Shown piece by piece: positions 54,638 to 63,077 of a DNA stretch of 64,000 nucleotides. The position numbers were made by a program, and so were the translations under genes. The DNA is from Agrobacterium rubi TR3 = NBRC 13261 (GTDB taxonomy: Bacteria > Pseudomonadota > Alphaproteobacteria > Rhizobiales > Rhizobiaceae): the NCBI RefSeq assembly GCF_000739935.1, contig NZ_BBJU01000030.1, forward strand, positions 1-64,000. Direction: 5' to 3'. Position 1 is the stretch's first letter; each line of letters starts with the position of its first letter. The notes beneath the pieces were generated by a model. The model made no database searches and was not told the origin of the DNA. It worked only from the letters and a program-made list of their open reading frames with translations.

Positions 54638-55816
54638 ATGCCCTATGACGCCGCCCTCCTTGATGAAACCGTGCGCATCGTAGAACAGGCAGCACCCGAG
54701 GCGGATCGCACCGGGCAGTTTCCATGGGCGGGTATCCGTGCCGTTCATGCCAGTGGCCTGCTCGAAAGCACGGTAGCGACCCGATATGGCGGCAAGGGCG
54801 CGTCACTGGGTGATGTCGCCCATATTCTGGCAGCATTGGGACGGGGTGATCCCTCGGTGGCGCTGATCAGCGCCATGACGATTTTCAATCACCTCGGCCA
54901 GGCCACGAAAAGCCATTGGCCTGACGATCTCTACCGTCGCCTGCTGGCGGACAGCAAACAGCGTCCCTTACTTCTCAACGCTGCCCGTGTCGAACCCGAG
55001 CTCGGCTCTCCCGCACGCGGCGGCCTGCCTGCGACGATTGCGCGGCGCACGGCCGATGGCTGGTCCATTTCCGGTCGCAAGCGCTTTGTCACGGGCGCGC
55101 TAGGCCTCACGCATTTTCTCGTCTGGTCTCATACCGACGAGACGCCCGAGCGGGTGGGAACCTTCGTCGTTCCCAATGGTCACAAGGGCATTCATATCAT
55201 CGAGAACTGGAACAGCCTTGGCATGCGCGCCACAGGCTCCCACGATGTCGAATATGTCAATGTCGAGATACCTGCCGACCATGTGATCGATCTCGTTGAT
55301 CCATCCGTAGCTCAGCAGGATAACCGCGCACATGCGGCCTTCAACCTCGCGCTGACGGCGATCTATCTCGGGGCTGCGGAAGCAGCACAGGCTGCCTTTA
55401 TCCGCTTTGCCCATGAGCGCGTCCCCGCCAATCTGGGTCATCCCATCGCCCGCACCGAGCGCTTTATCACGCTGTCAGGTGAAATCGATCTGCTGGTATC
55501 AGGCGCGCGGGAGATCATTTTCAGCGCTCTGGACAATCACAGCAGCGCGGAAAGAATCATACGGGCAAGACTGATGGCCGGTCGTCAGTTGCGGGACGCC
55601 GTGCAGATTGCAGTGCGCGGCATCGGTAATCCGGGCTTGAGCGCCGACCTTGGGCTTGAACGCCACTTTCGGGACGTCCAGTCCGTGCTGGTTCATGCGC
55701 CGCAGGAAGACACATCCATTGCCATTCTGGGCCGTGAGGCATTTGACCAATGGAACAGGCAAGAAGCGGATCGTGCATGTGCAGAAACGGTTCAAACGGT
55801 CCGCAAATCAGCCTGA
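54638..55816 (+). CDS. Acyl-CoA-dehydrogenase-like flavoprotein (SfnB/DszC type)
   Basis: About 392 residues with the acyl-CoA dehydrogenase fold: ASGLLESTVATRYGGKGASL, GGLPATIARRTADGWSISGR, GMRATGSHDVEYVNVEIPAD and a helical C-terminus (GNPGLSADLGLERHFRDVQS). The catalytic base Glu of true acyl-CoA dehydrogenases is not evident, as in SfnB and DszC, which are flavin-dependent enzymes of organosulfur metabolism. The ATG at 54638 is chosen because homology begins there. It lies 103 bases after the monooxygenase gene. Confidence 0.82.
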   Translation: MPYDAALLDETVRIVEQAAPEADRTGQFPWAGIRAVHASGLLESTVATRYGGKGASLGDVAHILAALGRGDPSVALISAMTIFNHLGQATKSHWPDDLYRRLLADSKQRPLLLNAARVEPELGSPARGGLPATIARRTADGWSISGRKRFVTGALGLTHFLVWSHTDETPERVGTFVVPNGHKGIHIIENWNSLGMRATGSHDVEYVNVEIPADHVIDLVDPSVAQQDNRAHAAFNLALTAIYLGAAEAAQAAFIRFAHERVPANLGHPIARTERFITLSGEIDLLVSGAREIIFSALDNHSSAERIIRARLMAGRQLRDAVQIAVRGIGNPGLSADLGLERHFRDVQSVLVHAPQEDTSIAILGREAFDQWNRQEADRACAETVQTVRKSA

Positions 55817-56022
55817 TGCTTCTGCAAAACGCAATGACACCAGCATCTCGACATAGGCTGAAGACTACCTTTCCTTGTAATGTCTGGATTCATGACCACT
55901 TATGGTGATGGTGGCAGCTTCACTCCTGGCGTTGTCATTGGGGGATATCGACGTTTCCCCGATGAGGAGAGCAACGTGTATTCCACACCAGCAGCGACAT
56001 CTCTGAATGGAAGGGCTCAGCA

Positions 56023-56289
56023 ATGAGCATTTCCTTCCCGAACCAGTCCCGCAGTTTCGATGATAGAAACCGTTGCGTCCGTTTTACCGGATATGACGGC
56101 ATGTTCGAGGTCAAATTCTACGTCGCCACGGAAATCCTGCAGTGTGACAAGCCGCCAAGAGATGCCACCGAGGGTGATTATCTGGCCTGCTTCGACGCCT
56201 TGCGACCCAAAATCCTGAAAGCCGCCACCTCGGCCTACGCCAAATCCAGAAGCAATGCGATTACCTTGGATCAGGCAAATTTCCGCTGA
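56023..56289 (+). CDS. DUF1488 family protein
   Basis: An 88-residue protein with the pattern of DUF1488: FPNQSRSFDDRNRCVRFTGY at the start, EVKFYVATEIL in the middle and ACFDALRPKILKAATSAYAK toward the end. No function is established for the family. It is short, soluble and monocistronic. Confidence 0.8.
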   Translation: MSISFPNQSRSFDDRNRCVRFTGYDGMFEVKFYVATEILQCDKPPRDATEGDYLACFDALRPKILKAATSAYAKSRSNAITLDQANFR

Positions 56290-56393
56290 AGGTCCGAACA
56301 ATCGTTGCAGATGCTTAGTACTTGCGGCCATCTGCCTGCATTTTGAGCAGACAGAACAGGTTATTCGTTTCAAAGAGCGCTAGACCTATAAAC

Positions 56394-56415
56394 ATTTGTC
56401 CGATATCGGACAAAT
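56394..56415. promoter_or_regulatory. Perfect 22-bp palindrome
   Basis: ATTTGTCCGAT is followed directly by its exact complement ATCGGACAAAT. It lies in an intergenic region about 165 bases upstream of the NolR-like gene. A perfect palindrome of this length and symmetry is most likely a regulator-binding site; the regulator is not identified. Confidence 0.75.
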
Positions 56416-56443
56416 TTACCAAGGCACCTATTGCACCAAAGTG

Positions 56444-56565
56444 TTGACAGTGTCAAAGTGTCACTTGTTATTGGGGTGAACTGGCGACGAGATTGACGTG
56501 TCTCGTGAGCATCCAGGTAGTTCCCCGCTGAAAATGCTGGTTCTGATAGAGAACTTGACGTCTCT
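56444..56565. promoter_or_regulatory. Cluster of inverted repeats before the NolR-like gene
   Basis: TTGACAGTGTCAA (56444-56456) is a palindrome with one central base. ACGAGA-N8-TCTCGT (56487-56506) and AGAGA-N8-TCTCT (56548-56565) share the same spacing, and both spacers contain TTGACG. Their centres are 60 bases apart, close to six helical turns. They probably combine -35 boxes with binding sites for the ArsR-family regulator itself. Confidence 0.6.
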
Positions 56566-56580
56566 CGCTTGGAGTTATCG

Positions 56581-56952
56581 ATGCTAACAACGCTTTCCAC
56601 GGAGAAAGTCGCGGGTCAGGCAGCAAAGCTGTTGGCCGCAATAGCGAATGCGAGGCGTCTGGTGATTCTGGATATCATCAGCCAGCAGGAGACCTCCGTT
56701 GGGTCCCTGGCCGAACAGGTTGGGCTCAGTCAGTCCGCATTGTCCCAACACTTGGCCAAACTTCGCAGTGCCAAACTGGTCAATACCAGACGTGACGCGC
56801 AGACGATCTATTACTCCTGCAACTCCGACATCGCCAATCGCCTCCTGGGCACGGTGCATGAAATACTCGGCCTGCCGTTACACTCCGTCATCATCGGCCA
56901 TTCCGCTCCAGGCACCGACATCAAACGCCAGATAGTGTCGACAACTGCGTAA
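56581..56952 (+). CDS. ArsR-family regulator, NolR/HlyU-like
   Basis: A 123-residue winged-helix protein: LAAIANARRLVILDIISQQE, SVGSLAEQVGLSQSALSQHL and RRDAQTIYYSC. It lacks the CVC-type metal-binding cysteines of ArsR/SmtB sensors; the single Cys is in the wing. It closely resembles rhizobial NolR, a metal-independent global regulator, and related HlyU/BigR proteins. The ATG with GGAG upstream is preferred to a start four codons earlier. Repeated palindromes upstream suggest autoregulation. Confidence 0.82.
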   Translation: MLTTLSTEKVAGQAAKLLAAIANARRLVILDIISQQETSVGSLAEQVGLSQSALSQHLAKLRSAKLVNTRRDAQTIYYSCNSDIANRLLGTVHEILGLPLHSVIIGHSAPGTDIKRQIVSTTA

Positions 56953-57434
56953 TATCAGTAGCTTTTCACTCTACGCGCTGCTGACCGTCCCCAGTAACAA
57001 ATACCGGGAAAGGGTTTCCGTCCGACACCGGACACAGAAAACCGGCGTGAGTGAAACAACCACCCAGCCATCATTTTTCTTTCAGCTTCAGGTCGCATAA
57101 CATTAGAATTATCTAAGTTATGTAACGTGATATCGGAATGCATCGGGAACAGGTGCGAAACAACGGTGGTCGTGTCTGCGCCCTCAGCGTGTTGGAAAAA
57201 GATACCGATATAACGCGGTCATCCGATCGAGCGCATATCATACTACCACCATCATCCCCAAATTTGGCCGATGAAGTCCGGTAGCGGACATCCCGAAAAC
57301 CCACCTTGCATGCTGACTCCGGGGTGGCCATACATTAGCCACGCAAGGAGCTTACGAGCAACACATCGTTCGCAACGTCTGGCGCGAACGGCTAGGAGAT
57401 GATCATTGCTCTTGCCCTCACTGAGGTTGAGAGA
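56953..57434. other. Long intergenic region with a large inverted repeat
   Basis: No protein gene is supported in these 482 bases. At 57096-57122 CATAAC-a-TTAGA, four bases, then TCTAA-GTTATG form a near-perfect inverted repeat of 11 paired bases with one bulge. The rest shows only short G/C-rich repeats (GGACACCGG-like). It probably holds the promoter and operator of the Crp/Fnr gene. Confidence 0.5.
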
Positions 57435-58148
57435 ATGACCCAATTGCTGCAAACTGCGATTCGCAACAAACTTCTCTCGGCGTTGAGTCCCTTTGATTTT
57501 GCTCGTCTTTCTCCGCACCTTGAACCTGTGACGCTTCCGCGGCTCTACGAGCTGGCATCCCCCGGCTTGATCGCCAATTACTGCTATTTCCTGGAAACGG
57601 GCATCGGATCGATCGTGGCCGAGGCGCATAACGGCCGCAAGGCCGAGATCGGCATGTTCGGCCGCGAAGGCATGTCGCCGACGTCCCTGGTTCTGCACGC
57701 GCCGTCTGCGCCGTTCTCGACCTTCATGCAGATTGCCGGACACGGATACAGACTTCAGAGTATTCAACTGTCCCACGCGCTGGAAGAAAGCTTCAGCCTT
57801 CGAACGCTGCTGCTGCGGTTTGCGCAGGTGATGACCGTGCAGGCCTCCTTCACCGCGCTTTCGAATGCCACCGACCGGATAGAGCAGCGCCTCGCTCGAT
57901 GGCTGTTGATGTGCCACGACAGGTCCGATGGTCAACCGATTGCGCTGACCCACGCCTTTGTTTCCGACATGCTGGCCGTGCGCCGACAAAGTATAACGAC
58001 CGCCTTGCATGTGTTGGAAGGTAACCACCTGATTTCCGCCGAGCGCAACCAGATCACAATCGAAGACAGACACGGGCTGGAGGAGTTCGCCGGTGCCGCT
58101 TACGGTCCGGCTGAAGACACCTATCGTCGTCTCATCGGTGCGTTCTAA
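57435..58148 (+). CDS. Crp/Fnr-family transcriptional regulator
   Basis: About 237 residues. The N-terminal cyclic-nucleotide-binding-like domain (LSALSPFDFARLSPHLEPV, AEIGMFGREGMSP) lacks the cysteines of Fnr. The C-terminal domain is a Crp-type helix-turn-helix (THAFVSDMLAVRRQSITTAL, LEGNHLISAERNQITIEDRH). A start at 57399 would place AGGAG directly against the ATG, so the ATG at 57435 with GAGG upstream is preferred. Such regulators are numerous in rhizobia; the signal is unknown. Confidence 0.85.
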   Translation: MTQLLQTAIRNKLLSALSPFDFARLSPHLEPVTLPRLYELASPGLIANYCYFLETGIGSIVAEAHNGRKAEIGMFGREGMSPTSLVLHAPSAPFSTFMQIAGHGYRLQSIQLSHALEESFSLRTLLLRFAQVMTVQASFTALSNATDRIEQRLARWLLMCHDRSDGQPIALTHAFVSDMLAVRRQSITTALHVLEGNHLISAERNQITIEDRHGLEEFAGAAYGPAEDTYRRLIGAF

Positions 58149-58221
58149 CCGGGGAAAACTTCGCGTGGCTTCGATATGGGGCGTCAAAGACGGAGCAGGC
58201 CATTGCAGACCATCTTGCGAT

Positions 58222-58248
58222 AAGGCGGCGGCCTGAGGCCGCCGCCTT
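58222..58248. terminator. GC-rich terminator hairpin
   Basis: AAGGCGGCGGCC and GGCCGCCGCCTT form a perfect 12-bp stem with a three-base loop. It lies between the convergent Crp/Fnr and outer-membrane protein genes and can serve both. Confidence 0.7.
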
Positions 58249-58258
58249 ATTTCAGGCA

Positions 58259-58894
58259 TTAGAAGCGATAGTTGACGCCACCCTTGACGACATGGTCGCT
58301 GAGGTCTGTGTGGGATGCGGTGCCATTGGCAAAGGTACGGACATCATCCGTTGCGACATAGTTGTACTCGACCTTTGCGGAAACCTGAGGCGTGAAGCGG
58401 TGCTCGGCACCGGCGCCCAGCAAATAGCCTTCCTTCATGCCATCAGGACCAGTCACGCCATTGCCGTCGCGCAGGCTCGTTACAGTCAAACCGGCGGTGC
58501 CATAGACCAATGTGTTGTCTTCGACCTTGTAGCCAGCTTTCGCCTTTGCAGCGGCGCGCCAGCGCTCCTTGATGGACCCATCCGGCACCTTCATTTCAGC
58601 GTCACCCAGATGCGTGGCTTCGACTTCACCACCAACCACGACGGAACCGAGGTCGTAGTCGTAACCGGCCTGTGCGCCGAGCGCCAAGCCCTTGCCGCTT
58701 CTGAACGGGTTGATGTGTGGCATCGCTGCGCCGAGGTGACCACCGACATAGGCGCCTGTCCAAGACGAGCTGGCAGGCGCGTCATTGTAAGCGGGCGGTG
58801 CCTCATAGGATGTCGTCAGATCGGCCGACAATGCCGAAGACGCTGCCAGGCAAGCGAATGAAACGACTGCGAGTGATTTTAGGGTTTTCGACAT
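58259..58894 (-). CDS. Small outer-membrane beta-barrel protein
   Basis: About 211 residues with a Sec signal peptide (SKTLKSLAVVSFACLAASSA, cleaved at LSA-D). The mature part begins SWTGAYVGGHLGAAMPHINP, alternates hydrophobic and polar residues, and ends in VVKGGVNYRF with the terminal Phe needed for outer-membrane insertion. It resembles Omp25/RopB-type eight-strand porin-family proteins. GGAG precedes the ATG at 58894. Confidence 0.87.
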   Translation of the reverse strand: MSKTLKSLAVVSFACLAASSALSADLTTSYEAPPAYNDAPASSSWTGAYVGGHLGAAMPHINPFRSGKGLALGAQAGYDYDLGSVVVGGEVEATHLGDAEMKVPDGSIKERWRAAAKAKAGYKVEDNTLVYGTAGLTVTSLRDGNGVTGPDGMKEGYLLGAGAEHRFTPQVSAKVEYNYVATDDVRTFANGTASHTDLSDHVVKGGVNYRF

Positions 58895-59140
58895 AAACTT
58901 TACTCCACACCTTATCCCGTCGAGTGGGCTCGAAGGGGCCATTGAATTTCTAAGCGGACCATCTGTGCCGCTCGTCTGTTTGCGGTCTCGCCTAACAATG
59001 GCACCAAGATAAGGTCAGTTGCCCTAATTCATTCAAAATTGACTAAAACTTTAACCGTATAGATAACAAAGAGTTAACAGCAGTGGGCGGGGTGTGGATC
59101 GAAGCTGAGCGCGGGCTTAAGGCGCGCTACAAATTCACAC
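58895..59140 (-). other. Upstream region of the outer-membrane protein gene
   Basis: No gene is supported between the barrel-protein start and the terminator at 59141-59176. The stretch 59020-59080 is AT-rich and is the likely promoter region for the minus-strand barrel gene. Confidence 0.5.
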
Positions 59141-59176
59141 AAAAAAGCAGACGATGTGGAAATCCACACGTCTGCT
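59141..59176 (-). terminator. Rho-independent terminator of the BON-like gene
   Basis: AGCAGACG and CGTCTGCT pair around an inner TGTGG/CCACA stem with an AAAT loop. On the minus strand the hairpin is followed by a run of six T. It lies 23 bases beyond the stop of the BON-like gene. Confidence 0.85.
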
Positions 59177-59199
59177 ATCTGTTTTCAATTGGTTTCCGG

Positions 59200-59475
59200 T
59201 TAAGCGCGCAAACCGCGCTCGAGGCTGAGGCGAAGAATGACCTTGTCGGCACCGGCAATGTCGTTAGCTATATTGAGGGTGCGATAGAAATCGCGCTCGG
59301 TCTCCACAACGCCCGTTACGAGAACGCACTGTCCCTCAGCCTGGACGGAAATGTCACGACCGGAGTAATTCGGAAGGTAGCGAAGCTCCGCTTCGATCGC
59401 CGCGCAGCGCGCAACGCAGCTGCTGCCAAAACCAAAACTGAAGCTGTTGCTGTCATACGCACTGCTTAAAAACAT
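59200..59475 (-). CDS. BON-like domain protein (91 residues)
   Basis: The C-terminal 70 residues look like a BON module: AAIEAELRYLPNYSGRDISV, then QCVLVTGVVETERDFYRTLN and a closing helix and strand (ADKVILRLSL). BON domains occur in osmotically induced periplasmic proteins, but no signal peptide is seen here; the N-terminus is Ser/Phe-rich. GGAGCGAG precedes the ATG at 59475; a frame extending 15 codons further is possible. Confidence 0.65.
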   Translation of the reverse strand: MFLSSAYDSNSFSFGFGSSCVARCAAIEAELRYLPNYSGRDISVQAEGQCVLVTGVVETERDFYRTLNIANDIAGADKVILRLSLERGLRA

Positions 59476-59721
59476 GGCTCGCTCCATCCGAACATGAACA
59501 TAGGATGAATAAGTGGTCATTTAAGGTTCATGTTCCAATCGGGCCTGTCGAATTTTACGATTTGTGCAAGAAAGCTACCGAACGTGGTAAAAAAAGTCGA
59601 TAACGCACCTTTTAAGTGCTCCGAAAGGCGTCGAATGCTGTGAAATCGCGATCTTTTGCCAGAACTAAACATATCGACCAAGCTCACTGACTGTCCCACT
59701 GGGACGCCAAAGTCGAACCGT

Positions 59722-60642
59722 TCATTTTCGATTTCGCTGCCAGACCGAGGGCGTAACACCCACGATTTTCCGAAAGACGCGGGAAAAATGGGCCTGATCC
59801 GAAAAGCCCGTCGTCATTGCGATCTGCGTCAACGGCATGTCGGTTTCGACGAGCAACACTTTCACGCGTTCCATTCTGGCCTGCATCTGCCACTGGTGGG
59901 GCGGCACACCGGTGGAGGCCTTGAAAGCATGGCTGAAATGGGATTGCGACAGGTTCGTCAACTCTGCCAGTTCCTGAAGCCGAATGGCACGCAAGCAATG
60001 TTCGCGAATGTAATCGGTGGACGCTCTCAACTGCCAGGCGGCCAGCTTGCTGCGTTTTTTCAGCGCTGGCTGCCTTACTTTCAGAAAATCCGTCAGAAGC
60101 GCAAGAACGAGGCTTTCACCATAAAGATTGTGCAATGGGTCAGGATTGTCGCACTCGGTGGCAATAAGGCTCGCCAGCGACAACAGACGCTCGTCATGAA
60201 ACATCAGGCGGGGATTGAGCAGGGCATCATCATCCAGATCCTGCATCAGGCGTTTGCTCAAAGCCGCCGCATCGAAATGAAGATCGAGATGGCGGACGAA
60301 CTGCACGCCGCGCAATTGTGCCCAGATATCGACATCCGCTGGCACAAAGGAAATACGTTCCACATCGGCCAGCGCCCTTGTATGGCGCTGGCGTTCGTCA
60401 ATCAGAAAACGGCTGTCCTGATCCCCGCGCATATCGAGCATGAAAACGAAACGAGGGTCTTTGCCGACATAATGCCCGCCGGCACTGGGCGCGCATGTCA
60501 CATCCCACAGGTCGGCAACGACACCATTCCAGGCACGTGATCGCGGCCCTCCGATGACGGAAAAGCCGCTGATCTCATTGTCCATGCGGGGTCGAAAGGC
60601 CATCCAAACATCCGGAAGAACGGGACGCAAACAGCGCCCCAA
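59722..60642 (-). CDS. AraC-family regulator next to a siderophore receptor
   Basis: A 306-residue AraC-type activator. The C-terminal DNA-binding domain has IRLQELAELTNLSQSHFSHA and TQIAMTTGFSDQAHFSRVFR, ending TPSVWQR. The first 200 residues form a sensor domain. It lies downstream of and in the same direction as the TonB-dependent receptor, separated by 92 bases with a hairpin. AraC proteins in this setting usually activate receptor genes in response to the siderophore. The start may be one of two later Met residues. Confidence 0.85.
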   Translation of the reverse strand: MGRCLRPVLPDVWMAFRPRMDNEISGFSVIGGPRSRAWNGVVADLWDVTCAPSAGGHYVGKDPRFVFMLDMRGDQDSRFLIDERQRHTRALADVERISFVPADVDIWAQLRGVQFVRHLDLHFDAAALSKRLMQDLDDDALLNPRLMFHDERLLSLASLIATECDNPDPLHNLYGESLVLALLTDFLKVRQPALKKRSKLAAWQLRASTDYIREHCLRAIRLQELAELTNLSQSHFSHAFKASTGVPPHQWQMQARMERVKVLLVETDMPLTQIAMTTGFSDQAHFSRVFRKIVGVTPSVWQRNRK

Positions 60643-60695
60643 ACATGAATTCGATATTCATGTTTTACACCAAAGCCTCAAAAGCCGCAACGCCC

Positions 60696-60724
60696 TCTCA
60701 AGCAGCGGATAGCACTGCTTGAGA
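60696..60724. terminator. Hairpin between the receptor and AraC genes
   Basis: TCTCAAGCAG and CTGCTTGAGA form a perfect 10-bp stem with a nine-base loop just after the receptor stop codon. No T-run follows on the minus strand, so it may be a partial terminator or mRNA stabiliser that lowers expression of the regulator. Confidence 0.55.
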
Positions 60725-60734
60725 TATGCGGAAA

Positions 60735-62885
60735 TTACCACTTCTTGGACAGCTTGAAGGTAATGGTTCTCTGGTCGCCATAACCGCAAACGTTGATGCC
60801 TTGGCAGCCTTTGACATATTCCTTATCGAAGAGGTTCGCGACGTTGACCGAGGCCGTCCAGTCGTTCTTCTCATAGCGGATTGCCGCATCGATGACGGCA
60901 GCAGATGGAACCTTGAACTCGTTCAACTGATCCGCATACGACCGGCCCTGATAACGCACGCCAGCACCGACGCTGAGGCCCTCCATGCCTTCATTGGTAA
61001 AGGCATAGTCCAACCACAGAGATGCGGTCTGGTTGGGTACGATCCATGGCGATTTGCCGATGAGAACTGCATTGTCGTCACGCGTGACTTCCATGTCCGT
61101 GTAGGAGTAAGACGCCAGCGCCTTCCAGTTCTCGTTGAGGTTAACTTTCGTTTCCAGTTCCACGCCCTTCGATCTGACCTCACCGAACTGAGCGTTGCTG
61201 ACCACACCGCCAGAGGTTTGCGATACGATTGCGTTCTGTTTGACGATATCGAACACGGATGCCGTGATCGAGCCGTCAAAGAAGGTTGGCTCGTATTTGA
61301 CACCCGCTTCATATTGATGGCCTTCTTCCGGTTCCGCAGGCGTCCCACCCGGCAACGTCGCGATCAAAGGATTGAAGAAGGTCGCAGCGGAGACATACGG
61401 CGTCAGGCCATTATCGAACTCGTAAGCCAGACCGGCACGGCCGCTAAGCGCAGAATCATCGGATTTGCTGGACGCTCCGATCCGATTGTCGACATCCGTA
61501 TTCACATAATCATAGCGACCGTTCAGCGTCACGAGCCAGCCACCACCGAACCGGATTTGATCTTGCGTGTAGAGACCGATCTGCTGCTGCGTCACAACTT
61601 CATCGGCGTAAGGCGAGCCGATGGTGAAGCCACCACCATATTGCGGGTTGAGAACATCGAGCGGGGTCGCACCACCCGCAGCCTGCACCCGATCCAGCTC
61701 ATAACGCTTGTAGTCCAGTCCAAACAGCAAGGAATGATCCAGCGCTCCGGTCTGAAACTCTTTTTCCGCGCGGGTATCGATATTGAAGCTGTCGACCTTC
61801 GAGGTCTCTTCCGACGAGAATCGGTTCAGAACATAAGGGTCGGCAAGACTGGCCCAACCGTTACCGAATGCGCCGATCTCGTGCTTGTAGAGATGTCCAT
61901 AGCGTGCGTTCTGGCTCAGTTTCCAACCGCTATCGAACTCGTGGCTGACTTCGTAGCCGATCATCGACTGGTAAGTGCGTCCCTCGTCGAGATCGGGCTC
62001 GCTGACAAAGAGATCACGATTGATCTTGCCGAATGGCGCGTTCGTAACCGTACCTTGATAGGGCAGGAACCCATTGCTGACATGCGTCTGGTCTAGCGCG
62101 GAGAAATAACCGTAGACTGTCGCCGATGTCTGCGCGTCGGGTTCGAACGTGATCTGCGGCATGATGAAGCCACGCAGATCATCGGAATAATCAGAATAAT
62201 TATCGCCACCGGACACCCTGCCCGTCACGCGATATTTCCACATTCCTTCGTCATCGACCTTGTCACCCAGATCGAAACCTAAAAACGCGTTGCCGAAATT
62301 GTTGATACCGATCTCGGTCTCGCGCACGGGCGTATCCTGCGGGCGCTTGCTGATCAGCTGCACGATGCCGCCTGGGTTTGCGCCGCCATAAAGAACGGAC
62401 GCCGGGCCTTTGAGAACCTCGACACGCTCAAGCCCATAGGCGTTCATCTGAAAAGCGCCGAAACCGTAACCAAAGAGATTGAGGCCATCAAGGAAAACGC
62501 CCGTCTGGGTCGCTTCGAAACCACGAATATAGAACCAGTCCGTATCGGCATCCACGCCGAAAGGTTCGGTGTTGACGCCTGGCGTGTAGCGAAGGACCTC
62601 GTCGATTTTGGTGACGGCGCCACGATCATTCATTTCCTGGCGCCCGACGACGGAGACAGACTGGGGAATATCCTTCACCGGCGTATCGGTTTTGGAGCCT
62701 GTGCCCGTTTTCTTCGCCACATAGCCATCCACGGGTCCGGTGGCGCTATCGCCCCCCTGCCCCTGAACGACGATCGGCTCCAACACGGTCGCGCCAGCGG
62801 CGTTCTGTGCCTGCGCGGCGATGGGCGTGATCAATGCCAGAAACGCAGTCCCCATCGACAGGCGGGAGACGATTGCTCGATTCAT
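60735..62885 (-). CDS. TonB-dependent siderophore receptor
   Basis: About 716 residues. The signal peptide ends at AQAQ (residues 24-27) and a TonB-box-like EPIVVQG follows. The plug domain has VKDIPQSVSVVGRQEM, VLRYTPGV, FYIRGF and LERVEVLKGPASVLYGGANP. The 22-strand barrel ends KLSKKW with a terminal aromatic residue. The pattern fits ferrichrome/hydroxamate-type receptors (FhuA/FoxA class). The ATG at 62885 is at the signal peptide; a longer frame begins 12 codons earlier. It imports an iron-siderophore complex across the outer membrane. Confidence 0.9.
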   Translation of the reverse strand: MNRAIVSRLSMGTAFLALITPIAAQAQNAAGATVLEPIVVQGQGGDSATGPVDGYVAKKTGTGSKTDTPVKDIPQSVSVVGRQEMNDRGAVTKIDEVLRYTPGVNTEPFGVDADTDWFYIRGFEATQTGVFLDGLNLFGYGFGAFQMNAYGLERVEVLKGPASVLYGGANPGGIVQLISKRPQDTPVRETEIGINNFGNAFLGFDLGDKVDDEGMWKYRVTGRVSGGDNYSDYSDDLRGFIMPQITFEPDAQTSATVYGYFSALDQTHVSNGFLPYQGTVTNAPFGKINRDLFVSEPDLDEGRTYQSMIGYEVSHEFDSGWKLSQNARYGHLYKHEIGAFGNGWASLADPYVLNRFSSEETSKVDSFNIDTRAEKEFQTGALDHSLLFGLDYKRYELDRVQAAGGATPLDVLNPQYGGGFTIGSPYADEVVTQQQIGLYTQDQIRFGGGWLVTLNGRYDYVNTDVDNRIGASSKSDDSALSGRAGLAYEFDNGLTPYVSAATFFNPLIATLPGGTPAEPEEGHQYEAGVKYEPTFFDGSITASVFDIVKQNAIVSQTSGGVVSNAQFGEVRSKGVELETKVNLNENWKALASYSYTDMEVTRDDNAVLIGKSPWIVPNQTASLWLDYAFTNEGMEGLSVGAGVRYQGRSYADQLNEFKVPSAAVIDAAIRYEKNDWTASVNVANLFDKEYVKGCQGINVCGYGDQRTITFKLSKKW

Positions 62886-63077
62886 TTTTTTCAAGATATG
62901 CCCCAAATATCCGGGCAGCACGGTCCAATCCCCAGACGCGCCACCACCTCTAAACTAAGATGAGCATCTACATCAAGTTTAAGCGTCTATGCTTGTCGGA
63001 TTCGGGTAAGGCTTGAAGATTCTTGGCCTCGTGCAAGGTTTTGTTAAGCGCTGTTGCACGCAAACCCCGCGCGACGC

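Noticed and set aside
60726-62096. 456-codon open frame antisense to the siderophore receptor
   Set aside because: The receptor on the minus strand is full length with all domains; the antisense frame has no ribosome-binding site or homology.
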